A stretch of 64,000 bases of DNA from a virus: positions 40,872 to 104,871 of the IMG/VR virus record IMGVR_UViG_3300008111_000005; one strand, given 5' to 3'. Position numbers and translations under genes: made by a program. This document shows positions 49,245-57,376 of this stretch, one piece after another. Position 1 is the first letter of the stretch; each line of letters begins with the position of its first letter. A model generated the notes under the pieces. The model did no database searches, was not told the DNA's origin, and saw only the letters and a list, made by a program, of their open reading frames with translations.

Positions 49245-50558
49245 TTAAGGTAAAAATCCATATTGTTCGTTAAACTCTTTTGAATATCGTCCTGTTTCGT
49301 CTGTATGATCGGCGTGTGGTATTTTACCACCGTTTTTCATTACGATTTTTTGTTGTTTGATAAACTTATCAATATCAAACTGTCCTTCCAAATATCGTTT
49401 AATCTGCGCCAATCGTAACTCAACACCTTGACTGTATCCGTACATCAATGCATCTTCGTATTTTTGTCTATCTGGATGTAGTGACAATGGTGTTTCTCCT
49501 TTATGCACCATTAACTTTTCAAATATACCGAATGCCACTTTCCAATTCAAGCAGGTGTCTGTACGATTTCTCCAATCCATATCAATACCTGTACCAGGAC
49601 AATGTGCCTTACAAGTTAAGAAGAAACGACATCCTTGACATCCACCGTGTTCCTGCGGTGTGTGGTATAACGCCATTTGACGTTCAAATCCATCATATTG
49701 GGCTTTAATCCAATTAATACCTTCTTTATTTCCACGACCACAATTTGCTTGGTTTCCTTGTGAATCAATACCTTGCACTGCGTGGGTAGTATATGGGTCA
49801 CACGATAAGAAGGTACATGTTGCATTATTATCTTGTGCCTTTAACATATCTTCTACGTCACGGAAAATATCGAATCGAAATGACCGTTTACCAGGACCAT
49901 TTAATTCATTAATTTCAAACTCCCACATATCCAGTAAGAATTCAATATTTTGTTCTGGTGTTAACGCAAGTGATTCCCCAATTGAACTGTGGTCAATTTC
50001 TAACGGATGGAGGCGAGCGCCATCAACACCCCACGATTGAAGTTCTTTTACCCATGCCTTAAATCGGTCACGGTATTTTGGAAGTCCATTCTTTTTGTGA
50101 ACAGTGATAATTAAACCAAGAGAAATTTTATTAGCTAATAGTTTCTTAATTGCTTCAAATGATTTACGAGTAGCTTCTCTGGTTTTTTCCAATGACCCCG
50201 CCCAACGAGTATCATTCATTTCATCGGGTCCGTCGAGGGACACACCAACGTGAACGTTATACTTCTTGAACATTTCAATGTGGCGGTCGGTGATTAAAAC
50301 ACCATTTGTTTGGATACCATTTGCTTTATAGCGTTCGTATCCCCACTTAAAAATAGTTTCTAAATCGTCAATATCAGTTAATAATGGTTCACCACCAAAT
50401 AGAGTAAAGTTACCACCCTCTTTGGCCAAACCTTCTAACATTTTTTCAACAGAATATGTTTTTTGACGGAAGTTACCCGCGTCACGCATAGGATGTTCGT
50501 AACAATACGGACAACTTAAATTACATACTACTCCAACTGGTTCCAATTCAATCGTCAT
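49245..50558 (-). CDS. Radical SAM/SPASM peptide-modifying enzyme
   Basis: 437 residues. VVCNLSCPYCYEH is the radical SAM CxxxCxxC cluster site; FTLFGGEPLL is the GGEP SAM-binding motif; VGVSLDGPDEMND and LGLIITVHKKNG follow in the barrel. A SPASM domain holds two auxiliary clusters: LSCDPYTTHAVQGIDSQGNQ with ANCGRG, then GCQGCRFFLTCKAHCPG and TDTCLNW. This is the anaerobic-sulfatase-maturase/RiPP-maturase class, which modifies side chains of peptides. The C-terminal 28 residues carry HADHTDETGRYSKEFNE, a motif repeated in the next gene. It has its own promoter, start after GAGGTTAT. Next upstream gene is a His-Thr-Asp repeat protein, a likely substrate by context. Confidence 0.88.
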   Translation of the reverse strand: MTIELEPVGVVCNLSCPYCYEHPMRDAGNFRQKTYSVEKMLEGLAKEGGNFTLFGGEPLLTDIDDLETIFKWGYERYKANGIQTNGVLITDRHIEMFKKYNVHVGVSLDGPDEMNDTRWAGSLEKTREATRKSFEAIKKLLANKISLGLIITVHKKNGLPKYRDRFKAWVKELQSWGVDGARLHPLEIDHSSIGESLALTPEQNIEFLLDMWEFEINELNGPGKRSFRFDIFRDVEDMLKAQDNNATCTFLSCDPYTTHAVQGIDSQGNQANCGRGNKEGINWIKAQYDGFERQMALYHTPQEHGGCQGCRFFLTCKAHCPGTGIDMDWRNRTDTCLNWKVAFGIFEKLMVHKGETPLSLHPDRQKYEDALMYGYSQGVELRLAQIKRYLEGQFDIDKFIKQQKIVMKNGGKIPHADHTDETGRYSKEFNEQYGFLP

Positions 50559-50587
50559 ATAACCTCGTGATTAATAAATCATTTTAT

Positions 50588-50616
50588 AAGTTACTACATT
50601 CCACCCACATTGTCAA
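50588..50616 (-). promoter_or_regulatory. Sigma70-type promoter of the radical SAM unit
   Basis: Gene sense: TTGACA (50611-50616), 17-base spacer, TAACTT (50588-50593), 30 bases before the radical SAM start. Perfect -35, 3 of 6 at -10. The spacer contains TGTGGG as at 14710-14738. It suggests the enzyme is expressed separately from the late repeat proteins upstream. Confidence 0.5.
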
Positions 50617-50622
50617 GCCCCA

Positions 50623-51393
50623 TTATGGACCAACAAATACTGGTTGGTCACTATGTGGTGTGGTATTATCTGTATGAGCAGCGGGAGTAGTGTTATCGGT
50701 GTGTGCAGCCGGTGTGGTATTATCCGTATGAGCAGCGGGAGTAGTGTTATCGGTGTGCGCAGCCGGTGTGGTATTATCCGTATGTGCTGCTGGAGTCGTA
50801 TTGTCCGTATGTGCTGCATTGATAGTAGTATTTGTGTGTGCCGCGGCAATGTCTGTGTGGCTGGTAGCAATGTCTGTGTGACTCGCTGGTGTGGTATTGT
50901 CCGTATGTGCTGCGTTGGTAGTATTATCCGTGTGTGATGCGTTAATAGTGGTATCAGTATGTGCTGCTGGCGTGGTGTTGTCGGTGTGTGCAATGTTAGT
51001 GTGGGATGTAGCAATATCAGTATGAGATGTTGCTATATTCGTGTGGGATGTTGCGATGTCGGTATGCGCAGCATTCGTAGTGTTGTCTGTATGTGATGCG
51101 TTAATAGTGGTGTTAGCAAACGCAATATTCGTGTGTGAATTTCCAGTGTAATTGTCTGTGTGCGCAGCTGCGATATTAGTATGCGATGCAGCAACATTGG
51201 AATGTGGTGTAGTGCTGTTACTAAACGCAATATTACTGTGTGCAATATCGGAATGTGAAGATATTGTCGCAATATTACTATGCGCAATATCTGTATGTGC
51301 TGACGACGCAGCGGCATTACCGTGTGCGATATTTGTATGTGATCCAGCCACATTGCTATGACCGCCGGGAGAATAACTATCGGAATGTGCCAT
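50623..51393 (-). CDS. His-[Thr/Ser]-[Asp/Asn] repeat protein, 256 aa
   Basis: About 31 His residues, each followed by Thr/Ser/Gly and then Asp/Asn; I see no His outside this motif. Units are 5, 7 or 9 residues apart (HSNIA; SHTDIAT; HTDNTTPAA), ending in six consecutive 9-residue units at residues 195-246. Phe-Ser-Asn or Phe-Ala-Asn occasionally takes the place of His. Lys, Arg, Glu, Leu, Cys and Trp are absent. Odd spacing and short polar side chains favour an extended beta or beta-helical fibre; HxD sites could bind metal. No signal peptide. It is virtually certain to be a virion appendage by context (between fibre genes). Adjacent to the radical SAM gene. Confidence 0.8.
   Translation of the reverse strand: MAHSDSYSPGGHSNVAGSHTNIAHGNAAASSAHTDIAHSNIATISSHSDIAHSNIAFSNSTTPHSNVAASHTNIAAAHTDNYTGNSHTNIAFANTTINASHTDNTTNAAHTDIATSHTNIATSHTDIATSHTNIAHTDNTTPAAHTDTTINASHTDNTTNAAHTDNTTPASHTDIATSHTDIAAAHTNTTINAAHTDNTTPAAHTDNTTPAAHTDNTTPAAHTDNTTPAAHTDNTTPAAHTDNTTPHSDQPVFVGP
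50656..50811 (-). repeat. Six 27-bp tandem repeats coding HTDNTTPAA
   Basis: The most regular stretch of the repeat gene: six units of 27 bp, in frame, differing at synonymous sites (for example ATGAGCAGCGGGAGT against GTGCAGCCGGTGT on the plus strand). Synonymous divergence with conserved protein sequence suggests selection on the peptide rather than fresh slippage. Confidence 0.75.
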
Positions 51394-51410
51394 AAAATAT
51401 TATTCCTGAA

Positions 51411-52571
51411 TTATGAGCAGAGTTCGTTGGTACCACCACATACTTGATAATTAGAACACGCTAGGTAATAAAAACAACCCGAACATGTAACCAAATTGAT
51501 ACCATCACATACACTAGTACCATCGGTGCAACAATAATTATTTGTATGAGAGGCATTTGCCGTACTGTCTTGGTGGGATATTGAAGTATTAGTGAATGCA
51601 ATATTATTATGCGCAATATCAGAATGTGAAGATATCGCCGCAATATTACTATGTGCTATATCCGTATGTGCGGAAGAAGCTGCAATGTTACTATGCGCAA
51701 TATTAGTATGTGCCGCAGCGATATTTGAAAAGTTTGTAGTACTATCCGTATGACCTATTGATGTATTCGTATGTGCTGCGTTGGTAGTACTATCCGTGTG
51801 TGCGATATTTGTATGTGAATTTGGTATATAACTGTTTGTATGTGCAGCAGGTATTGTACTATCGGTATGCGGAATTGTGGTATTCGTGTGTGGTATTGTG
51901 GTGTTGGTATGTGGAACTGTGGTATTGACGAACGCAATATTTGTGTGAGCTGCTGGTGTGGTATTGTCCGTATGTGCTGCATTGATAGTAGTATTTGTAT
52001 GTGCTGCGTTGATAGTAGTATCTGTATGTGCTGCTGGTATCGTAGTATTTGTGTGAGGAATAGTGGTATTTGTGTGTGGAGTTGTATTATCTGTATGTGA
52101 TGATGGTGTGGTGTTATCTGTATGTGCAGCAATCGTGGTATTGTCTGTGTGTGCAGCAATTGTTGTATTATCGGTGTGTGCAGCAATCGTGGTATTATCG
52201 GTGTGTGCTGCGTTGATAGTAATATCAGTATGTGCTGCTGGAGTGGTGTTATCGGTGTGTGCCGCAGTTACGTCGGTGTGACCACGAATTTCACTACCTG
52301 TACCAGAAATCCAATGCCAAAAAGTACTTTCAACCCACACAGAACCAGCCTTTGCACCTGCCGCAGCACCTAAGTTTGTATATGCAATTGTACGGTCAAC
52401 CCCTGTAGCGGAGATATAATGGAAATCATTTCCATCTACCCACACCGATCCAGGTTTAGCTCCCGCTGGTGATGTACCGGCGGTACCAGTATAATAATAT
52501 TCATTTCCCGAGCCGTCTATGAAACGAAACGTTTCACCATCAACCCAGATACTACCAGGTGCCTTTGGCAT
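51411..52571 (-). CDS. His-repeat appendage protein with N-terminal triplicate domain and Cys-rich end
   Basis: 386 residues. Residues 1-95 hold three copies of a ~30-residue unit: PGSIWVDGETFRFIDGSGNE, PGSVWVDGNDFHYISATGVD and AGSVWVESTFWHWISGTGSE. From about residue 100 to 340 the protein is His-[TS]-[DN] repeats ([21 protein letters not shown] forms). It ends in a Cys-rich segment NNYCCTDGTSVCDGINLVTC, then GCFYYLACSNYQVCGGTNELC, with nine Cys in ~43 residues. Cys-dense tails on extracellular fibres usually form disulfides; here a radical SAM enzyme nearby makes thioether cross-links another thought (inference). A TATTTATA octamer precedes it by 33 bases. Confidence 0.78.
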   Translation of the reverse strand: MPKAPGSIWVDGETFRFIDGSGNEYYYTGTAGTSPAGAKPGSVWVDGNDFHYISATGVDRTIAYTNLGAAAGAKAGSVWVESTFWHWISGTGSEIRGHTDVTAAHTDNTTPAAHTDITINAAHTDNTTIAAHTDNTTIAAHTDNTTIAAHTDNTTPSSHTDNTTPHTNTTIPHTNTTIPAAHTDTTINAAHTNTTINAAHTDNTTPAAHTNIAFVNTTVPHTNTTIPHTNTTIPHTDSTIPAAHTNSYIPNSHTNIAHTDSTTNAAHTNTSIGHTDSTTNFSNIAAAHTNIAHSNIAASSAHTDIAHSNIAAISSHSDIAHNNIAFTNTSISHQDSTANASHTNNYCCTDGTSVCDGINLVTCSGCFYYLACSNYQVCGGTNELCS

Positions 52572-52603
52572 ATATTAAAATCTCCACATAACGATAACTT
52601 TCA

Positions 52604-52611
52604 TATAAATA
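52604..52611 (-). promoter_or_regulatory. TATTTATA octamer before the His-repeat gene
   Basis: Gene sense TATTTATA, 33 bases before the start at 52571, in a 43-base gap between genes. Same element as before gp26 and the two large fibre genes. Confidence 0.4.
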
Positions 52612-52614
52612 GAG

Positions 52615-53478
52615 TTATACACAAGTAAATGTTCCTAAACAACCAACTGGCCGTGCTGCACATACTACTGCGTAGACACTACTATTGGGATTTGTATAAA
52701 AATTTGACCCAGATGATGGACTACCATCGGCACAAGTTACATATCCTGCGGGACACGATGCATCCACACCACGAGTTCCTTGTGGACCTGTTGGTCCTTG
52801 TACACCAGTAATTCCCTGTACTCCAGCCGACCCCGTGGATGCCGCTGGTGCAGAAATACCTGTAACTCCTACAACACCCGTTGCTCCTTGTGGTCCCGAT
52901 GGTCCTGTTGCACCCGCTGTGGGTAATCCTACAACACCACCTACACCCGTAGCACCCACCACGTTTGTTAATCCCGATGGTCCTGTTTGTCCAATAATTC
53001 CTGTTATACCAAGAATTCCTTGAATACCTGTTGCACCTGTTGGTCCTGTTGCACCCGTTGCGCCTGTTGACCCAGACACTAGTGAACCGATACCTGTAGC
53101 ACCCGTTGGTCCTGTAATACCAATAGACCCCGATGCTCCTGTTGGCCCTGTTGGTCCCGTAGACCCAGTAACACCAGTTGGTCCAATAACTCCTGTTGGC
53201 CCTGTTGGTCCTAGTGGTCCTGTTGGTCCAGTTGGACCTGAGGTAGTTAATCCCGTTACCCCAGATACTCCTGTTGGTCCAGTAGACCCAGACCCAGCTA
53301 TACCTACCAAACCAATTGGACCTGTTGGACCTCTATCACCTATAACTCCTGTTGCACCAGGTCCATATGATGCGGTTAATACATTTACTCCCGCAGCGTA
53401 TGTTGCAGTAAATGCTAAATTACTATATAATGCAACGCTTGCAGTAGTTGGTGTACCAAGTGGAAAAAATGTGGTCAT
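52615..53478 (-). CDS. Collagen-like appendage protein with Cys-rich end, 287 aa
   Basis: The N-terminus [19 protein letters not shown] is shared in form with the next two genes upstream (G-T-P-T-T-x-S-x-A-L). Residues ~40-235 are Gly-x-y triplets, mostly GPTGPTG and GATG, as in phage and bacterial collagen-like fibres, which form trimers. The end is [20 protein letters not shown] and [16 protein letters not shown], five Cys in ~45 residues. It is a fibre or fibre tip by composition. Overlaps the upstream gene by 4 bases. Confidence 0.8.
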   Translation of the reverse strand: MTTFFPLGTPTTASVALYSNLAFTATYAAGVNVLTASYGPGATGVIGDRGPTGPIGLVGIAGSGSTGPTGVSGVTGLTTSGPTGPTGPLGPTGPTGVIGPTGVTGSTGPTGPTGASGSIGITGPTGATGIGSLVSGSTGATGATGPTGATGIQGILGITGIIGQTGPSGLTNVVGATGVGGVVGLPTAGATGPSGPQGATGVVGVTGISAPAASTGSAGVQGITGVQGPTGPQGTRGVDASCPAGYVTCADGSPSSGSNFYTNPNSSVYAVVCAARPVGCLGTFTCV

Positions 53479-55037
53479 AGGAATGCGTTACTGTGAGCGG
53501 CAGCGACATTTGAATGTGCTGCGGTGATATTGGAGAAATTGGTGGTATTGTCTGTATGTGCGGCGGTAATATCCGTGTGTGCTGCGGTTATATCCGTGTG
53601 TGCTGCTGCAATGTTACTATGTGCAATATTTGTGTGTGCTGCTGCAACATTTGAAAATGCGATGTTACTGTGTGCGATATCAGTATGTGATGCGTTGGTA
53701 GTATTATCAGAATGTGATCCTGGTGTAGTACTATCAGTAAATGGAATATCGGTATGTGACGACGGTGTAGTACTATTTACGAATGCCGCATCGGTATGCA
53801 CACCTATTATATCACTGTGATCATTAAATGGACTACATGGTGTACCAGATGGACAAGAAGAATATCCGAAATAAAATAAACATCCAGGCCCCGCATCACC
53901 ATCTAAACAATAAACACCAGTCGCTGCATCATCACCATGCCCGATTGTACTGTCCGAATGTGGTTGATCAGTATGTGAGGCCGGCGTGGTACTAGATATT
54001 GCCGCAATATTAGTATGTTCTGTGTTAATAGTAGTATTTGTGTGTGCTGCGTTAATAGTACTGGAACTTCCCGCAATATTTCCGTGTGAAATATTTGAAT
54101 GTGGTGTGGTACTAGTAATTCCAGCAATATTGGTATGTGCTGTATAATTGTTTGTGTGTGGTATTGTGATATTTGTAAAGTTTGTAGTACTGTCGGTGTG
54201 TGCTGCAGTAATATTAGAATGTGGTGTAGTACTATCACTATGTGGGACCGTAATATCGGAATGTGTTTGATTACATGATCCCGTGACGAAAAATGCAGCT
54301 CTTCCCGCAGCACCTTGTGGTCCTGTTGGACCGACTGGCCCAGAAGGACCGGTAATACCTGTAACACCAGCGGAACCGAAGGTATTAGGACCACTAATAC
54401 CCTGTGAACCTGCTGCACCCGTTGCTCCTGTTGGTCCTACTGGTCCTGTTGCTCCAGCACTACCAGATGGACCGATTGGCCCCGTAGAACCAACTGGCCC
54501 CACACCTGTTGGTCCTGTACTACCTTGTGGTCCTGTTGGACCTGTTGAACCTGTTGGTCCAGTTGCTCCAGCAACACCCGCTACACCACCAAATATACCA
54601 ACACTACCTGTTGGACCTGTTGCACCAATTGCCCCTGTTGGACCTGTTATACCTCGACTACCTGTTGGTCCCGTAACACCGATTACACCAGTGCTACCAG
54701 TTGGACCTGTTGGACCCGTGGGGCCTGTAGATCCTGTGATGCCACTTGGTCCAGTTGGACCTGTTGACCCAGATGTTTGTGGTCCAGTTGATCCTGTGGG
54801 TCCAGTTATACCGATAGAGCCGGACACGCCAGTTGGACCTGTTGGACCTGTTGGCCCCGTTGCTCCTGTTGGTCCTAGTGGTCCTGATGGTCCTGTAAAT
54901 CCACCTATAGCGAACGATGCAGTAGCATATCCAGACCCACTATTTACCGCAACTGACGCTGTAAACGTCAGTACACTTGCAGATAATGCGAATGAACTAG
55001 TAGTTGGTGTTCCGTATGGGAAAAACTTAAACGTCAT
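53475..55037 (-). CDS. Collagen-like plus His-repeat hybrid appendage protein, 520 aa
   Basis: Three parts. Residues 1-50: [20 protein letters not shown] head module. Residues ~50-255: Gly-x-y triplets (GPTGPTG, GSTGPTG). Residues ~265-520: His-[TS]-[DN] repeats ([40 protein letters not shown]) broken near the middle by a Cys-rich island [20 protein letters not shown] with CPSGTPC. It links the two repeat architectures in one chain, implying that collagen-like and His-repeat genes serve the same appendage. Probably trimeric, extracellular on the virion. Confidence 0.8.
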   Translation of the reverse strand: MTFKFFPYGTPTTSSFALSASVLTFTASVAVNSGSGYATASFAIGGFTGPSGPLGPTGATGPTGPTGPTGVSGSIGITGPTGSTGPQTSGSTGPTGPSGITGSTGPTGPTGPTGSTGVIGVTGPTGSRGITGPTGAIGATGPTGSVGIFGGVAGVAGATGPTGSTGPTGPQGSTGPTGVGPVGSTGPIGPSGSAGATGPVGPTGATGAAGSQGISGPNTFGSAGVTGITGPSGPVGPTGPQGAAGRAAFFVTGSCNQTHSDITVPHSDSTTPHSNITAAHTDSTTNFTNITIPHTNNYTAHTNIAGITSTTPHSNISHGNIAGSSSTINAAHTNTTINTEHTNIAAISSTTPASHTDQPHSDSTIGHGDDAATGVYCLDGDAGPGCLFYFGYSSCPSGTPCSPFNDHSDIIGVHTDAAFVNSTTPSSHTDIPFTDSTTPGSHSDNTTNASHTDIAHSNIAFSNVAAAHTNIAHSNIAAAHTDITAAHTDITAAHTDNTTNFSNITAAHSNVAAAHSNAFL

Positions 55038-55052
55038 AACACTTACTCTCTA

Positions 55053-55784
55053 TTACGGTGTATTTGCACCTGTTGGTCCTGTTGCTCCTACTGCACCTGT
55101 TGGTCCTGTTGCTCCCGTAGCACCCGTAGCACCGGTTGGCCCCGTAAATGCGGTTCCTTGTGCTCCTGTTGCTCCCGTTGGTCCCGTGATACCGATAGTA
55201 CCTTGTGGACCACTTGCACCTCGTGGGCCAGACGGACCCGTTGCTCCTGTTGCGCCTGTTGGTCCTGCACCTGCCACACCTGTTGCTCCCGTTGGTCCTG
55301 TCGCACCTGTGACACCTACTGGACCTTGTATACCTTGTACACCAGATGCTCCTGATGGTCCTGCAGGCCCCGTTGGTCCTGTTGCACCAGTTGGTCCTAT
55401 AATACCCGTAGACCCTTGTGGACCCGTAGGACCAGACGAACCACTTACTCCAATCGGTCCAGTTGGACCAGTTGATGCTGGTCCTGTGACTCCTGTTGGT
55501 CCCGTTAATCCTTGAATACCTGTTGGACCTGTTGGACCTGTTACTGATGATGGTCCTGTTGGTCCTGTTGCTCCTATTGGTCCCGTTGGACCGATTCCCG
55601 TTGGGCCAGAAGAACCAGACACACCAGTTATAACACTTGTTGGTCCCGTTGCTCCCGTTGCACCACCTCCTGTTAATGAGTATGATGCCGATGGTCCCGA
55701 TAGCACGAATGATGCAGACACCGCAGTTGATGCGGTATATGCTAACGATGCGCTAAATGTTCTAAACGGGAAAAATTTTAACAT
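55053..55784 (-). CDS. Collagen-like appendage protein, 243 aa
   Basis: [20 protein letters not shown] opens a ~45-residue head module similar to the two preceding collagen-like proteins, followed by almost unbroken Gly-x-y triplets ([29 protein letters not shown]) to the last residue. Unlike its neighbours it has neither His repeats nor Cys. Pro is mostly at the x position and Thr at y, the pattern of phage collagen-like fibres. A TATTTATA octamer lies just upstream. Confidence 0.8.
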   Translation of the reverse strand: MLKFFPFRTFSASLAYTASTAVSASFVLSGPSASYSLTGGGATGATGPTSVITGVSGSSGPTGIGPTGPIGATGPTGPSSVTGPTGPTGIQGLTGPTGVTGPASTGPTGPIGVSGSSGPTGPQGSTGIIGPTGATGPTGPAGPSGASGVQGIQGPVGVTGATGPTGATGVAGAGPTGATGATGPSGPRGASGPQGTIGITGPTGATGAQGTAFTGPTGATGATGATGPTGAVGATGPTGANTP

Positions 55785-55794
55785 AATATTCTAG

Positions 55795-55802
55795 TATAAA
55801 TA
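55795..55802 (-). promoter_or_regulatory. TATTTATA octamer before the collagen-like gene
   Basis: Gene sense TATTTATA, 11 bases before the start at 55784, in the 31-base gap. Closer to the start than its other copies, so transcription from it would leave a very short leader. Confidence 0.3.
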
Positions 55803-55815
55803 TTTGACCAACTCA

Positions 55816-56502
55816 TTAAGCTGGTTGTTTTTGCGGTGTTACGGCGTGCCACTTTCCAATTGGACATGATGCGGATGCCAATTGTGTTTTTGTTTTCATA
55901 AAACATCCACACTTTTCACAACGGAAACTATCCGTTTTCAAAAATTCACAACCCTGACACATTGAAAATCGTTGAAATGCTGCATCCGCGTCAACCAACA
56001 CAGGTAATCCCGCTGCTGCGTTCTTTCCCGTATGCCACATTTCCTTTGCAAAATTACGTGCTTGTTGGAACAATGAAGGAAATTGTGTGGTATCTTCGGT
56101 TTTTATCATTTGTTCCGTTTCTTGATATTGCGTATGCATTGTTTCGTTATGTTCATATGCAGCATCTACATATGACCGACCTTCCATCATTTTCAATGCG
56201 GTGACGATATCCGTTGCCACACTCATTGCATTCATACCATGACGGAAAAATAACGGGGTATAATTTTTAGGGGCAAAGTAATATACCGCTTGTGTTAGTG
56301 GTCGAGGAAATACCGGCGGTTCTTCTCTATAACAAATAATATGTAAATGTACAGGATTGAATTGATTCTGTACTTGTGCTTCAAAATCAGTTAGAAACTT
56401 TCCTTTGAAATTTTCACATCCTTCTGCAAGAACAACTGCTAATACTGGATGTTGTGCGTTGTCAATTAAATCTTTTAAATCGTGAAATAATTCTACACTC
56501 AT
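55816..56502 (-). CDS. Phage protein with C-terminal zinc ribbon
   Basis: 228 residues from ATG 56502 (GAGG upstream; the frame's extra four codons start with TTG). N-terminal ~100 residues form an alpha/beta domain (HPVLAVVLAEGCENFKGKFL, HLHIICYREEPPVFP). The C-terminus RFSMCQGCEFLKTDSFRCEK, CGCFMKTK and SCPIGKW is a zinc ribbon seen at the end of many T4-like phage proteins (CxxC..CxxCGCxxxxK...CPxGKW). The N-terminal part resembles nothing I can name. Lies among fibre genes, so a fibre assembly or attachment role is possible. Confidence 0.7.
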   Translation of the reverse strand: MSVELFHDLKDLIDNAQHPVLAVVLAEGCENFKGKFLTDFEAQVQNQFNPVHLHIICYREEPPVFPRPLTQAVYYFAPKNYTPLFFRHGMNAMSVATDIVTALKMMEGRSYVDAAYEHNETMHTQYQETEQMIKTEDTTQFPSLFQQARNFAKEMWHTGKNAAAGLPVLVDADAAFQRFSMCQGCEFLKTDSFRCEKCGCFMKTKTQLASASCPIGKWHAVTPQKQPA

Positions 56503-56510
56503 AAATAACC

Positions 56511-57362
56511 TCAATCTTCTAGTGAAAAGACGAATAGTGATGCGGATACCGTAGTAGTTGCCGCGCCGTTTGTTAAACGATAATATGTTTCTGATGATGG
56601 ACTGACGATATTGTTAACCAAATCATTATCGTTTCGACCAACTATAATAGGTGATAGTGGCATTGCAGAACTATCTTCCATATAAATATCTGCAATTAAT
56701 CCACTACTTGATACTGGGTCCGTATTAAACGATCGTGATACTTCCGATGGGTTATCTCTATAACTTGCACTTGTGTACAAACGTAATCGTAATGGACTGG
56801 CGTTTGGTTCAACCTTATACAAGAGATATGTCTTAGGAGATACTATACTTCCAGTTACGGATGACCCCGATGATATTGTCGCAGAAGGTAACGTTAACGT
56901 TTGTCTTGCGTTTACTCCTGCTAAGTTTGTTACAGTTGTATCTTCAATTAAAAATCGTGTTAATGAAATTCTATCTTCCCCCGTTAATGGGAAGGAAGAT
57001 CCTGTATCAATGGTATAATATATATCAGGTGATACCGCATTGTCAAGGTTCAACCCAAATATAGGTGGGGCTAAACGAAATAATGTTTCGGTATCTAAAT
57101 TAATATCTGTTATTAACGATATGTTGGATGGTATACTTTGTGAATTAAATGGACGAATTAATTCACCAGGATCATTACGACTTCCAGAATCACCGTATAA
57201 TCTTACACGACACCGAGTACTTGCCTGTATTGCCGTGAGTACAAATGATCGTCCTATTGATACCGATCCCGTAATTCTTGGTGATGCGGTACCAACAACA
57301 ATACCCACAGTTTCTCGTTTTAAGTTTGTAGCTCCAGCGAGAATTTGTTCTCTAAGTCCCAT
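56511..57362 (-). CDS. Virion protein with two tandem ~130-residue domains
   Basis: 283 residues. An internal duplication is visible: RCRVRLYGDSGSRNDPGELI and RPFNSQS in the first half match LRLRLYTSASYRDNPSEVSR and SFNTDPV in the second, and the following ITDINLDTETLFRLAPPIFG matches IADIYMEDSSAMPLSPIIVG; each half ends in a YYT/YYR-x-xNG strand. All-beta composition fits a structural or fibre-decorating protein. Starts MGLREQILAGATN; placed between the large fibre and the zinc-ribbon protein. Confidence 0.7.
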   Translation of the reverse strand: MGLREQILAGATNLKRETVGIVVGTASPRITGSVSIGRSFVLTAIQASTRCRVRLYGDSGSRNDPGELIRPFNSQSIPSNISLITDINLDTETLFRLAPPIFGLNLDNAVSPDIYYTIDTGSSFPLTGEDRISLTRFLIEDTTVTNLAGVNARQTLTLPSATISSGSSVTGSIVSPKTYLLYKVEPNASPLRLRLYTSASYRDNPSEVSRSFNTDPVSSSGLIADIYMEDSSAMPLSPIIVGRNDNDLVNNIVSPSSETYYRLTNGAATTTVSASLFVFSLED

Positions 57363-57376
57363 ATTATAACCTCTTA

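Noticed and set aside
50656-50811. CRISPR-like array (27-bp repeats)
   Set aside because: Repeats are contiguous without spacers, in frame, and vary at synonymous positions; they are protein-coding.
54283-55515. 410-codon plus-strand frame rich in GPVGPVAP
   Set aside because: It is the complement of the collagen-like repeats; spanning two real genes in opposite sense and made only of Pro/Val/Gly/Ala.
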